From NCBI GenBank assembly GCA_029782215.1, contig JAKOVD010000032.1:1-64000 (forward strand): 64,000 nucleotides of DNA. Direction: 5' to 3'. Source of the DNA: Chloroflexota bacterium. GTDB taxonomy: Bacteria; Chloroflexota; Anaerolineae; J102. How positions within the stretch are numbered: the first letter of the stretch is position 1; each line of letters opens with the position of its first letter. Shown piece by piece: positions 53,173 to 62,416 of the stretch. The notes under the pieces are model-generated. The model searched no databases. It had not been told where the DNA came from and saw only the letters and a program-made list of their open reading frames with translations. Both the position numbers and the translations under genes were made by a program.

Positions 53173-53473
53173 GGCCCACTTTCGTCCCTGTTTCGATGAC
53201 GGCGCCCGCCGCCACCGGCGTCAGGCACGCCCGCACGTTGGGCATGCCGTCGACGGTGACCAGGCAGTCGTAGCAGATGCCGATGCCGCAAAAGAGGCCG
53301 CGGCCTGCGCCCGTCCTGGCTGTCTGCCGGAAGGTGCGCCGCCCCTGAGCCAGAAGCACAGCCGCCACAGTCTCGCCCGCATAGGCGACGACAGACTGCC
53401 CGTCAATGCTGACGGTGATCGGCGTTCCCCGTTCAACCTGGGGGAGGGAAGCATCTGAGCGCGTAATCCGCAC
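53165..53473 (-). CDS. HcnA-like small [2Fe-2S] ferredoxin subunit
   Basis: A 102-residue protein: beta-grasp ferredoxin ITVSIDGQSVVAYAGETVAAVLLAQG, then RGLFCGIGICYDCLVTVDG and NVRACLTPV, giving the C-x4-C-x2-C-x(n)-C pattern of plant-type [2Fe-2S] subunits of HcnABC- and sarcosine-oxidase-like enzymes. GTG at 53473 is the start: AGAGGG lies 7 bases upstream and the family N-terminus fits. An ATG-started longer frame begins within the promoter. The TTGACA-N17-TAGGAT promoter at 53602-53630 serves the operon with the HcnB-like and hydroxyacid dehydrogenase genes. Confidence 0.85.
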   Translation of the reverse strand: MRITRSDASLPQVERGTPITVSIDGQSVVAYAGETVAAVLLAQGRRTFRQTARTGAGRGLFCGIGICYDCLVTVDGMPNVRACLTPVAAGAVIETGTKVGHE

Positions 53474-53601
53474 AAGCCATCCCTCTTGGGACCGTGACGC
53501 GGCCGTGCAGCAAGGCCATGCCGTGTCCCCGGGAGAGCAGCAGCCTGGGCAGGGCGCCGACGCCCCACTGGCAGCACCGCCGCGTCGTAAGTAGGTATCC
53601 A

Positions 53602-53630
53602 ATCCTAGCAGAAGAGCACCCGACTGTCAA
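53602..53630 (-). promoter_or_regulatory. TTGACA-N17-TAGGAT promoter of the HcnA/HcnB-like operon
   Basis: On the minus strand TTGACA (53630-53625), a 17-base spacer and TAGGAT (53607-53602). GGTTGACAG and CTTCTG-N-TAGGAT are shared with the UroD-like gene 1 promoter at 36560-36588. A palindrome CCACTGGTGG abuts the -35 box and may be an operator. Predicted start near 53595, about 120 bases before the GTG. Confidence 0.7.
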
Positions 53631-53827
53631 CCACCAGTGGACAGCGTAAACTCACAAATAAGGGCGGCTGGCGCAGCCAATCGCCAAGGAGAGGCTGAAG
53701 CGTTCGTTTCTGCCGGGCGCCGGACTGCTCGATAGGAACGTTTAGCGGGCGCGCAGGCAGCGGTGTATGATGAAGGGAAAGGCGGCCGGACCCTGTCGTT
53801 CGAACGGCTTTCAGCCCAGGAAGAGCC

Positions 53828-54793
53828 ATGAAAGTCAACCGTTATGCCCTCATTGCGGACAAGGTGCGGGAACAACCGGCGCCGGAAGCCCTGGCTGCCG
53901 CCGATCCCGGCCAGAAGGTCGAGACCTGGTACGATCTGGAGGAGATCGAGCTGGAACCACTGCGGCAGTTCCTGGCGCCCTTAGCGCTGCATCCCCTCCT
54001 GCTCGAGCGCTGTCTTGCCCCAGCCAACGACCCGAGCGTCCTCTGCATCGACAGGGCGACATTGCTCGCGTTCCCGACGGCCGCGGGGCGGATGGATCTG
54101 AGCCCCACCTATGTCACCATGCTTCTTCAAGCCCCTCTGCTGATCACCGTTCGCCACACGCCGGTGCCGGGTGTAGAGGAGTTCGCGCGCAGGCTGCGGG
54201 AGGACAAACTTCCCGCCGTTCATCACCTGCCCCAGCTCGTCTATCTGATCATCGATCAGCTCTCGGATGTCAACGTCGACGCCGGAATGGACCTGCGGGA
54301 CGAGATCACCCGTCTGGCTCAGGACCTGGCGGAAAGGCCGGAAACGGTAAGCGCTGGTGATCTGGCCCGGCTGCGCGGCCGGGTAGACGGTCTGGTCTCG
54401 CTGATAGAAAACCAACTGTACTGCATCGCCGGTCTGAGTGCGTCCGACAACGAGGCTCTGCAGGAGCCTCACCGCAAGGCGTATATTCAGGACCTGGCTT
54501 CGGAGGCGGAGATTGCACAGCGCTCAGCATACCGCCTGGAGACACGCATGACCGACCTCTACTCTCTCTTCCAGGCGAGCGCGAATGACCGGGTGGAAAA
54601 GCGATTGCGCATCCTGACGATCGTCTCCGCTACGACCCTGCCTCTGGCCCTCCTGACCGGAATGCTGGGAATGAATGTGGGCGGTGTGCCTGGCACCGAC
54701 TCGCCGTATGGCTTCCTGGTGGTCTTTCTGATCATGGCGGCGACCACTGCCGCTGAACTGTGGTATTTCTTCCGCCGTGGCTGGTTCGATTGA
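53828..54793 (+). CDS. CorA-like metal ion transporter
   Basis: A 321-residue CorA-family protein. A cytoplasmic alpha/beta domain and long coiled helices (about 150-255) precede two C-terminal membrane helices. The signature GMN is present in LLTGMLGMNVGGVPG between the helices (about 275-290), followed by a helix and the positively charged end FFRRGWFD. CorA homopentamers conduct Mg2+ and related divalent cations. The ATG at 53828 follows GGAAGAGCC. It is divergent from the HcnA/HcnB-like operon. No Mg-responsive leader can be identified. Confidence 0.88.
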   Translation: MKVNRYALIADKVREQPAPEALAAADPGQKVETWYDLEEIELEPLRQFLAPLALHPLLLERCLAPANDPSVLCIDRATLLAFPTAAGRMDLSPTYVTMLLQAPLLITVRHTPVPGVEEFARRLREDKLPAVHHLPQLVYLIIDQLSDVNVDAGMDLRDEITRLAQDLAERPETVSAGDLARLRGRVDGLVSLIENQLYCIAGLSASDNEALQEPHRKAYIQDLASEAEIAQRSAYRLETRMTDLYSLFQASANDRVEKRLRILTIVSATTLPLALLTGMLGMNVGGVPGTDSPYGFLVVFLIMAATTAAELWYFFRRGWFD

Positions 54794-54902
54794 GACCCGC
54801 ATCGCAAAGGCAGCCCGTCCAGAAGCAAGCTGCAGCTTGCGTTTCCGCCTGCAACGGCGAAAATGAGGCTGAAGCGATCACCCAAACAAAGGACATCAAA
54901 CC

Positions 54903-55433
54903 GTGCGCACCAACATTGTTCTTACCCTGACCGGCGCCGACCGCGTCGGGATCGTCGACGAAGTCACGCAGTTGCTGTTCGACCTCGGCGGCAACGTGGA
55001 AACCAGCCAGATGGCGCGGCTGGGCGGAGAGTTCGCCATCCTCATGCTGGTCTCGATGCCCGCCGAGCAGATCAGCCGCCTGGACCAGGCTGTCCAGCAC
55101 CTGCTGGCGCGGGGTTACAAGGTCACCTTTACCCAGACCCAGCAGACCTACGCTGAAACGTACGCCGGCTGGATGCCCTACCAGATCGAGGTCGAGGGCG
55201 CCGATCACGAGGGACTGATCCATGAGATCGCGCACGCGCTCTCACAGAGCGGCATCACCATCGAAGCCATGGAAACCGGCACCGTGCGGGCAGCCAACAG
55301 CGGCACCATTCTGTTCACGATGGCAGCGTCCGTATTGGTGCCTCCCGCCGTCGCCAAGCAGGATTGGATCGGCGCCCTGGAAGAAGTGGCGCACGGCCTG
55401 AAGCTCGATCTTCAGGTCACGCCAGCAGCCTGA
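54903..55433 (+). CDS. Double-ACT domain protein, GcvR-like
   Basis: A 176-residue protein with two ACT domains: NIVLTLTGADRVGIVDEVTQLL (about 4-80) and YQIEVEGADHEGLIHEIAHALSQ (about 92-170). The D-R-x-G-I-V and D-H-E-G-L/I motifs are the ligand-binding loops. The architecture is that of GcvR, the accessory repressor of the glycine cleavage operon in E. coli; in other phyla such proteins are general amino-acid sensors. GTG at 54903 has AAAGGAC about 10 bases upstream. No glycine cleavage gene is in the window, though glycine and C1 metabolism would link with the Mch-like genes (inference). Confidence 0.8.
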   Translation: MRTNIVLTLTGADRVGIVDEVTQLLFDLGGNVETSQMARLGGEFAILMLVSMPAEQISRLDQAVQHLLARGYKVTFTQTQQTYAETYAGWMPYQIEVEGADHEGLIHEIAHALSQSGITIEAMETGTVRAANSGTILFTMAASVLVPPAVAKQDWIGALEEVAHGLKLDLQVTPAA

Positions 55434-55442
55434 CAGCAAGCG

Positions 55443-55464
55443 GCCGCCGGCCTAAACCGGCGGC
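55443..55464. terminator. Hairpin between the ACT-domain gene and the large exported protein
   Basis: GCCGCCGG-cctaaa-CCGGCGGC, a perfect 8-bp GC stem 10 bases after the GcvR-like stop. It has no T-run. The two genes are convergent, so it may serve both strands. Confidence 0.5.
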
Positions 55465-55507
55465 GAAAGCAAATGGAATGACACCAGCACTGGTGCGGCT
55501 GCCCGCG

Positions 55508-58500
55508 TCAGCGACTCTTTAGGACCGGCAGGTACACCTCAAGCGGATCGGTGATGGTGACCGCCGTCCCTGCCACCGTCACCTTCGGAATCTGGATGGC
55601 GATGATGTCAGATCCCGCGGTGGCGCCTGCCTGGTAGGTTATCGTAGCGCGTCCTGTGCTCGTGGTCGCAGTTGCCGGCGTCACCACGCCGAGCTGCTTC
55701 TTCGAGGTGAAAAAGTTCAGGGTCACTTCGCCACCCACATAGCGGCGCCCCCACTGGTCCTGGACCTCGACTTCAATCGTGCGGCTGGCGTTCGGGGCCA
55801 CCCGCACGGTGGGCGGCGCCGCGATCACAACCGCCTGGGGCTTCTGGACCCACACTGTGAAGGCGCCCTGGGCGCAGTTGCCTGCCGTGTCACAGCCCTT
55901 GACCGTCACATCGCTGCTTGTCTCCACGCCTGACTGCGGGTGGATGTCGATGTTGGCGTTGGCATCAATGCTCACGCCAACGCGCGGGTCCGTGTTGCCA
56001 ACGATGCTGTAGGTGACCTCGGTCACGGGTCGCGCCAGATCGATGGTGTAATCCCGCAAGTTCCACTCGTTCTCAATGCTGCTGTTCCATTCCACCAGCC
56101 GGTCAGGCAGAGGCTTGAACGAAAGCACCCCGGCGAAGTCGCTCACCCGATAGGGCAGGGTGCGGTACGCCATGAACTGCACCTCACCCTTGGGGACAAG
56201 GGGGATGAAAATGGAGGGGCGTGGATAGTAGTTGATCGCATCCAGGTAATAGGGACCGTCTACGTTGTGGGCCCGGATCACGTCGCCGTCGAAGCGGAGA
56301 ACATAGCGGTTCACGCCGATCGCCTGGAAACCTGGGTAGGCCTCGTCCGTTTTGCCCTGCGCCCACTCGATCAACTGCCCATTGCGATCGACCAGGCGGG
56401 CGCTAAGGTCGTAGCCGTACTGCGACTGCGCATCCAGGTAGATGGCGAGCTCGTCGTAGAGTCCATCCCCGTCCGTGTCGGTCGCAGCATCGAAGTAATT
56501 GCCCACAATGTAGTCGTACCGGCCCTTGTCGGCTCCGGTCGTGAAGTGCCAGGTCCGGGTTTCGCCCAAAGGATTGCCGGCAGCGTCCTGGACGGTGGCG
56601 GCCAGGGTGGCCGTATAGGTCGTATTCGCCGCCAGATCGGTGGCAGGCCGGAAAAGACGCCTCAGGCCTGTCTCCGATGGGTTAAGGACCGTGCCGTTCA
56701 CTCTCTGCCCGGCAGCATCTTCAAGCCACAAAGTCGCCTGGTTGGTGAAGAAAGGCGCCATGTCTTCGTTGAAGTTGACCTGCACCAGCGCCCGCCGCGA
56801 CACATCCGTGGCTCCGTCCGGTGGATAGGTCGACTCGACGTACGGCGGCGTCGTGTCGGCCTCGGTGATAAAACTGGAGCTGTAGCCGCCGAAACGCACA
56901 CTGGCGCCCGTGATGTCCTTGAGGGCGCTGCTCAGGCGGATGCCATAGTACCGGCCATTTCGCAATGGCGCCGACGGCTGTAGGGTGAGCAGGCGGCCGT
57001 CTTCGCTGAGGTGCAGCGTGGTGCTGATGGGATCCAAATTGGCTAGGATCTGGACGTTCTGCACGGTGAGAGTCTGCGGATCGATGGGCGTATTGAACTG
57101 CCACCGCACCGGCGCATGGACGGAGACATCCTTGGCGTACGCCTGCGGCGAAACGCCCAAGACCATGAGCGGGTTGGTGATCGTGACCGCCCGCGTGGCG
57201 TAGGCGGTGTTGAAGCCGTCGCTGGCCAGGACCCGCAGCTTGTGGTTGGGTCCCGATGGCAGCAAGGTGGTGTCGAGGCTGTAAGCGGCATCAGGGCCGA
57301 GGGCGTTCAGCGGCCTCCAGGAGGCGCCGCCATCCTCGCTGAACTGGAGCTGGTAGGCCAGGGCGCTGGTGTCGGCGTCGCTCCCCGTCCAGGTCACCTG
57401 CACCGGGCCGCTGAGGGTGGCGCCTTCGGCCGGTTTCGTGAAGGCCACCGAGGGCGCCGCTGTGCTGCGCATCCTTGTCAGCAGCGTCGTTCCATTGCAG
57501 GCGATCTGCAGCGACCGCGCCGCCTCATCCCACGGGACGCTCACGCTGAAGGGCACTGGCCCACTTGCCGTTCCGGAAGGCGCGGGCGACGCGCCGGACG
57601 TTGAGAAGAGATCCGGGTCCGATTCCCCATCCGGCGTGAACGGGATGCTGTTTAGGACTTCGTTGGCATCGTCAAGCAGGGCAACGCTGCACGTTCCCTC
57701 GCTGGTCGGAACACCGATAGCCTCTGCCGATGCGAAGACAGCATCCAGCCTCGCCGACCCAGCGCCTGTGTCCACTGCCCCGGAGACAAAGAGATAGGAA
57801 CCGGCGCTTGTGGCGGTGAGATTCTGCTCCGGTATCGTACCCATCAGGTGGGAATAGTCGTCGTTGTGTATCCAGTAGATGTCAGCAGGCCCCCCCTGCT
57901 CCGTTCGCATCAAGGAAAGCGGTTTCTGTAAACTCTCCTCCATCGAGCGGTTGCCGTCGGCTTTGGCGCGCACTTGAAAACCTTCGGTTCCTGTTGCATC
58001 ATTGCGGTGCAGGCGCGTGGGCGTGTTCGCCGGGCTGATCTCAAAGCGATGGCCTAATTCATGCGGAACCACGTAGGGACTCGCCCCTGGCTTCGCCATC
58101 AGGAACAGGATGTTGGTGTCTCGCCTGCGCAGGCCGACGGCCTCAGGACAAACGTTTTCTGGAACGCTGATGGTCAAAGGAACGCTGCCGTTGGCCAGGG
58201 TTCTCGCTGTGGCCTCGATGCACTCGACCTCTGTCGTTTCTGTCTTGGTTCCATTCGGCAGCGTGCACGTGACATTCCGCACATTGCCACAACCTTTTGT
58301 GGCCGTTTTCGTCGGCAGGACGGAATAGTTGACGGCAAGGCTGCCCATTTCGAGGGGAGCAGCGGATATGACAGGAAACATGTCATCGACGAGACGAACC
58401 CCTTCCCCGACGACGAAATCCTGCTGGTCCCTCGCCTCGGAGGGGACGCCGTTCTTCCAGTCCCCCGCCTTAAGGTAGTAGTGTTCCAGCGTGATCACCG

Positions 58501-59827
58501 GCCGTCTGCCGCCAACAAGTGGATCACTGCGAGCCGGCTGGACGAGGGGATGAGATCCGCCCAACGGCGTGATGGCAGCAACATAACTGAAGTTGTCCGT
58601 GGGCGTGTGGAAGATGTTGATCGTATTTCGCGCCAACGACCTTTCCATTGGGGAATAGAGGTCCGGACGCTTGACGGTGACCGCCCCTTCAAATAGAGTC
58701 GCGCCGCCGAGACGCAGCGCGACATTGGCGTTCATCTCCTTGACCTGGTCATCGGCGTACACATCATCGTGGCGGCGCCACCGCACATAGATACGCGCCA
58801 CTGCGTCTTTGTAGGGAACAAGCCGGGCATTGCGCGCGACCTGGATGACCGCGATCTCAACCCCTCGGCAGGGCGCCGGGCTGGGCGCGCAGTAAGACTT
58901 GCCGCCCATATCGAAGTTGTCGTTGAGAGACAGGTCCGGCGCAGTCCAAAAACTCCACGCGTGCATGGCATCAAGGGTGGCGCCAAAGGCGCTCTTCACG
59001 CCCTTGGCGCCGCCCTCTACGGTGACGTAGTAGCGCACACCGTCTTTCAGATCGGCAGAGGGTTTGAAAGTGAACTGCTTGCGGTCACTAAACGTGAAGT
59101 CTCCGCGTACCTCATGGAAGGCGCCCCCGGCATCACGATAGCCCACGGAGAAAGTCTTGTCATTGACCGTGGCAACATCAAGAGGGGCGGAAAAGGTCAC
59201 CTCAATGACGGCCTTGTCCGCATGAAAGTCGACTTGCTGCTCGTCATCTGCAGGCGATGTGCCGACGATGTCGAAACCCACCCGCGCCCGGAGGTCGAGG
59301 CGGCCAATACCGACGCACCAACACCCTGTCTTTGTGCTGTCGGTGCTGACGTGAAAGCGGTTGAGCCCCTTCACCATCTGCTCAGGTGTCAGAGGCCAGT
59401 CGTTGACGACCCACCTGTCGTTCGCCCCCGTCAAGAGCCCCAGCGGAAAGCCGTTGAAGGCCACAGGATCGACCTCAGGTCCGCCCTTGCAGTCCTGGGG
59501 GTCGCGGTAGTCGACGTCCCAGGTGTCGGCCGTCAACAGGATGTCCGACAGTTGGGACGGTTCTTCCGGGATATCCAGTGTGTAGTTGTGGTCATAGAAG
59601 CGACAGGAGGTATCCAGCTCCAGCGTCCAGTGTGTATAGCCGTCATCCTCCAACACCCCCTTCACAACCTCCGGCGCCTGGCCACCGGCCGCACCCAAAG
59701 CGGCGCTGCCGGCATCCGGATGATCACCACCCTGCGCATGCGCCGCCGGCTTGAGAGCGAACGCCACAAGGAAAGCAAGGAGAAAGGCCGGGACCAGACG
59801 CATCGTGGGACGAACCAGGGTGTGCAA
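55508..59827 (-). CDS. Very large exported protein with HELGH motif and Ig-like domains
   Basis: A 1439-residue protein. TTG at 59827 is the start because GGAGG lies 5 bases before it and none precedes the ATG at 59803. The signal peptide is LVPAFLLAFLVAFALKPAAHA. Several Big_5-like Ig domains occur (VGTSPADDEQQVDFHADKAVI; VLGVSPQAYAKDVS; VESTYPPDGATDVS). Near residue 590, VPHELGHRFEIS is a zinc-protease HExxH motif (H-E-L-G-H). A Big_1-like domain (RTIEVEVQDQWGRRYVGGEV) precedes the end PLEVYLPVLKSR. It may be a secreted or surface metalloprotease or adhesin. The ending resembles the LPxLR end of the RCC1-type protein. Confidence 0.75.
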   Translation of the reverse strand: MHTLVRPTMRLVPAFLLAFLVAFALKPAAHAQGGDHPDAGSAALGAAGGQAPEVVKGVLEDDGYTHWTLELDTSCRFYDHNYTLDIPEEPSQLSDILLTADTWDVDYRDPQDCKGGPEVDPVAFNGFPLGLLTGANDRWVVNDWPLTPEQMVKGLNRFHVSTDSTKTGCWCVGIGRLDLRARVGFDIVGTSPADDEQQVDFHADKAVIEVTFSAPLDVATVNDKTFSVGYRDAGGAFHEVRGDFTFSDRKQFTFKPSADLKDGVRYYVTVEGGAKGVKSAFGATLDAMHAWSFWTAPDLSLNDNFDMGGKSYCAPSPAPCRGVEIAVIQVARNARLVPYKDAVARIYVRWRRHDDVYADDQVKEMNANVALRLGGATLFEGAVTVKRPDLYSPMERSLARNTINIFHTPTDNFSYVAAITPLGGSHPLVQPARSDPLVGGRRPVITLEHYYLKAGDWKNGVPSEARDQQDFVVGEGVRLVDDMFPVISAAPLEMGSLAVNYSVLPTKTATKGCGNVRNVTCTLPNGTKTETTEVECIEATARTLANGSVPLTISVPENVCPEAVGLRRRDTNILFLMAKPGASPYVVPHELGHRFEISPANTPTRLHRNDATGTEGFQVRAKADGNRSMEESLQKPLSLMRTEQGGPADIYWIHNDDYSHLMGTIPEQNLTATSAGSYLFVSGAVDTGAGSARLDAVFASAEAIGVPTSEGTCSVALLDDANEVLNSIPFTPDGESDPDLFSTSGASPAPSGTASGPVPFSVSVPWDEAARSLQIACNGTTLLTRMRSTAAPSVAFTKPAEGATLSGPVQVTWTGSDADTSALAYQLQFSEDGGASWRPLNALGPDAAYSLDTTLLPSGPNHKLRVLASDGFNTAYATRAVTITNPLMVLGVSPQAYAKDVSVHAPVRWQFNTPIDPQTLTVQNVQILANLDPISTTLHLSEDGRLLTLQPSAPLRNGRYYGIRLSSALKDITGASVRFGGYSSSFITEADTTPPYVESTYPPDGATDVSRRALVQVNFNEDMAPFFTNQATLWLEDAAGQRVNGTVLNPSETGLRRLFRPATDLAANTTYTATLAATVQDAAGNPLGETRTWHFTTGADKGRYDYIVGNYFDAATDTDGDGLYDELAIYLDAQSQYGYDLSARLVDRNGQLIEWAQGKTDEAYPGFQAIGVNRYVLRFDGDVIRAHNVDGPYYLDAINYYPRPSIFIPLVPKGEVQFMAYRTLPYRVSDFAGVLSFKPLPDRLVEWNSSIENEWNLRDYTIDLARPVTEVTYSIVGNTDPRVGVSIDANANIDIHPQSGVETSSDVTVKGCDTAGNCAQGAFTVWVQKPQAVVIAAPPTVRVAPNASRTIEVEVQDQWGRRYVGGEVTLNFFTSKKQLGVVTPATATTSTGRATITYQAGATAGSDIIAIQIPKVTVAGTAVTITDPLEVYLPVLKSR

Positions 59828-59858
59828 GCGATCCTCCTTGTCTGAACGTGCTGCTGAC

Positions 59859-60161
59859 TTAGGTTGGACGGCCTCCGGCCATCGCTCCGACCACGCGGAA
59901 AGGCTCGTCGCCTGACGCGACAGCCTCAGGCAGGGGCGCATCCGGCGGTTCGTGCGACAGGTCGCGGCCGCAGGCAAAGAAGCGGATGAAGGGCCGGCGC
60001 TGTCGCGTGACCTGGTCGCGGATCGTCCCGCGCAGCATCGGATACCTGGCCTCCAGGGCGTCCAGCGCCGCGCGCTGGGTCACGGTCCCCTCGACCTCCA
60101 GCTCGACCTCTTTGGGGACGTCGGCCAGGATGCGCAGGTGGTAGGGCAGGACGATGCGCAT
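59859..60161 (-). CDS. MoaD/ThiS-like ubiquitin-fold protein
   Basis: A 100-residue beta-grasp protein. [38 protein letters not shown] is the first half of a MoaD/ThiS-like fold, and [40 protein letters not shown] the second (both split here for length). The usual C-terminal Gly-Gly of sulfur carriers is not at the end; GG occurs at 96-97, followed by R-P-T. The start overlaps the stop of the BNR-repeat gene by one base (TGATG), so the two are translationally coupled. A protein pair of this kind recurs in other bacteria (recollection); a role in sulfur transfer is unproven. Confidence 0.7.
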   Translation of the reverse strand: MRIVLPYHLRILADVPKEVELEVEGTVTQRAALDALEARYPMLRGTIRDQVTRQRRPFIRFFACGRDLSHEPPDAPLPEAVASGDEPFRVVGAMAGGRPT

Positions 60162-61276
60162 CAGGGCAGCGTCTGCACCTCGACAGACAGCACCGCCGGC
60201 AGGTCGCGCACGATGGGCGCCCAGGTATCCCCGGAATCCGCCGAGCAGTACACCTGGCCGCCGGTGGTGCCGAAGTAGATGCCGCAGGAGGGCAGCGAAT
60301 CCACCGCCAGGGCGTTGCGCAGGACGTTGACGTAACAGTTGCTCTGCGGCAGGCCCTGGGTGAGCGCCTCCCACTCGTTGCCTCCCGTCCGGCTGCGGTA
60401 CACGCGCAGCTTCCCTTCCGGTGGGTAGTGCTCGGAGTCGCTCTTGATGGGGACGACATAGATCGTCTCCGGCTCGTGGGCGTGCACGGCGATCGGGAAG
60501 CCGAAATCGCTGGGCAGGTTGCCGCTCACCTCGTACCAGTGGTCGCCGCCGTTGTCGCTGCGCATCACATCCCAGTGCTTCTGCATGAAGAGCACCTGCG
60601 GCCGCGAGGGGTGCATGGCAATACTGTGGACGCAGTGGCCCACCTCGGCCGCCGGGTCGGGAAGCTCCCACTGCGAGATGATGCCGCCGGTTGCCGGCCG
60701 CCACGTCTCGCCGCCGTCCTCGGTGCGGAAAGCGCCCGCCGCCGAGATGGCGACGAACATCCGGTTGGGGTTCGCAGGATCCTGCAGAATGGTGTGCAGG
60801 CACATGCCACCGGCGCCGGGCTGCCAGAGCTGGCCCTTGGCGTCCCGCAGGCCGGCAAGCTCCTGCCAGGACTGGCCGCCGTCGCGGGAGCGGAAGAGCG
60901 CGGCATCTTCCACGCCGGCGTAAACCACCTCCGGCTCCGTCAGGGAGGGCTCCAGCAGCCAGACGCGCTTGAACTCCCAGGGGTGCTGGGTGCCGTCGTA
61001 CCACTGGTGGGTGCCGGTGACGCCCTCATAGCTGAACTGGTTGCCCACCGGCGCCCATGTCCTGCCGCCGTCGTCGGAGCGCTGCAGCACCTGTCCGAAC
61101 CAGCCGCTGGACTGCGACGCATAGAGACGGTCCGGTGCGACCGGGGAGCCCTTGATGTGATAGATCTCCCAGCCGGCGAAATGGGGACCGCTGACGTCCC
61201 ACTCCTGGCGCCTGGCGTCTGAGGTCAGGATGAATGCGCCCTTGCGCGTCCCGACCAATACTCGTACCTCGTTCAT
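60161..61276 (-). CDS. BNR/Asp-box repeat beta-propeller protein
   Basis: A 371-residue protein with six Asp-box repeats: [55 protein letters not shown] and [11 protein letters not shown]. These form a beta propeller of the sialidase/VPS10/photosystem-stability-factor type. The N-terminus [17 protein letters not shown] has no signal peptide, so it is probably cytoplasmic. The ATG at 61276 has GGAGGAG 6 bases upstream. It lacks sialidase catalytic Arg triad context and should not be called a sialidase. It is coupled to the MoaD/ThiS-like gene downstream. Confidence 0.8.
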   Translation of the reverse strand: MNEVRVLVGTRKGAFILTSDARRQEWDVSGPHFAGWEIYHIKGSPVAPDRLYASQSSGWFGQVLQRSDDGGRTWAPVGNQFSYEGVTGTHQWYDGTQHPWEFKRVWLLEPSLTEPEVVYAGVEDAALFRSRDGGQSWQELAGLRDAKGQLWQPGAGGMCLHTILQDPANPNRMFVAISAAGAFRTEDGGETWRPATGGIISQWELPDPAAEVGHCVHSIAMHPSRPQVLFMQKHWDVMRSDNGGDHWYEVSGNLPSDFGFPIAVHAHEPETIYVVPIKSDSEHYPPEGKLRVYRSRTGGNEWEALTQGLPQSNCYVNVLRNALAVDSLPSCGIYFGTTGGQVYCSADSGDTWAPIVRDLPAVLSVEVQTLP

Positions 61277-61470
61277 CGATTCTCCTCCTGGACTGGCCCG
61301 GTCGACCAGGCAATCGCAATGACAAGCTGATGGGGCGCCTGCCAACCCGGCCAGGCAGCAAGCACCATTGTCCCCAGGATTGCCTGCGCTCACAGCAACA
61401 GAGGTTACGGTTGCCGCGATTCAGTGAATCATTCGCCTGGTGCAGCAGCCACGAAGGTCACCGGCCCGCT

Positions 61471-62386
61471 TTACTCGAGCAGATAGGCGCCAATGGCTTC
61501 GGCAAGGCTCTTGACAGATACCGGCTTACTCACATAGCCGTTCATCCCCGCGTCGAGGCCGGCTTTGTCAGAGCAGCGCCGCGGCAGAGCTCCGGATCGC
61601 CTCGGCCAGGCGCCGCTGTTCGCCGCCCAATCCCCCTCTCAGGAGGAGGTCCGCCATGCCGGCGATACCCTGCGCAGGCGTCTCGACATCAAGGTCCAGC
61701 GGCGGCAGGAGCTCACTTGTGGCGGCGCTGCCGGCGACCGGCCCGGCAGGCGGCAGCCCGGACCTGCGCCCCCCCGTCACCTGGCTCAAGACGGCGGTCA
61801 TGGCGCGCAGCGCCGCCTCGCCAGCCTTGCGCTCCGTGATGTCGCTGAAGATGATGTGGCAGGCGTTGTGGTGTTCCCCGTCATGGCTCGCCAGGGCCTG
61901 TTCCAGCCGCACCCAGATCACACCGGCGTGGGCGCCTTCGGGAACGAGGCGCAGCTCCCCCACTTGAAGCTTGCCAGTCAGGAAGAGCTGCCGGCGCTGG
62001 AGGTAAAAGAGGTCTTGGTCGACGGGATGGATAAACCGGCTCAACGGCTGCTGCAGCAGCGCCTTGCGCGGCGCGCCCAAGAGGAGGGTGGCGCGCGGGT
62101 TGGCATCGACCAGCAGGCCCTGCTCGCTGAGAGCGACGTAGCCGACGGGCGCCAGGTCGTACAACGCCAGGTAGGCTGACTGCGCTTTTTCCAGCGCCAC
62201 CTGCGCCCGGTGCAGCTCCTCGTTCTGGATCGCCAGCTCGATCTGGTGGATGCGCAGTTCATGGAACTGGTCCCTGATCTCCGCAGGCGAGAGCGCGGTG
62301 AAGTCCGGCTCTCCCAGGTCGGCCGCCCGCGCCTCGGCCCACCGGCGTCGCGCAGCAGCCTGTTGGATTTCCGCCTCGGTAGGCAT
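61471..62386 (-). pseudogene. Hybrid histidine kinase with its middle deleted (PAS part plus receiver tail)
   Basis: Residues 1-60 form a coiled-coil and HQIELAIQNEEL segment, followed by a PAS domain (VALSEQGLLVDANPRATLLLG to FSDITERKAGE). The reading frame then reaches TPAQGIAGMADLLLRGGLGGEQ-like text, resembling the start of a HisKA domain with its His missing, and stops at TGA 61568-61570. In the +1 frame directly after it, DKAGLDAGMNGYVSKPVSVKSLAEAI to TAA at 61471-61473 is the C-terminal end of a receiver domain. The kinase, ATPase and most of the receiver are missing, so a large internal deletion with frameshift explains the locus. The intact 272-residue PAS fragment might still be made. 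Confidence 0.7.
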
Positions 62387-62416
62387 AGGTGTCCTGCTCT
62401 TAGGAGTACAGATCAC

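Noticed and set aside
60161..61276. Sialidase
   Set aside because: Asp boxes alone do not define a sialidase; no signal peptide and no recognisable catalytic Arg-triad context.
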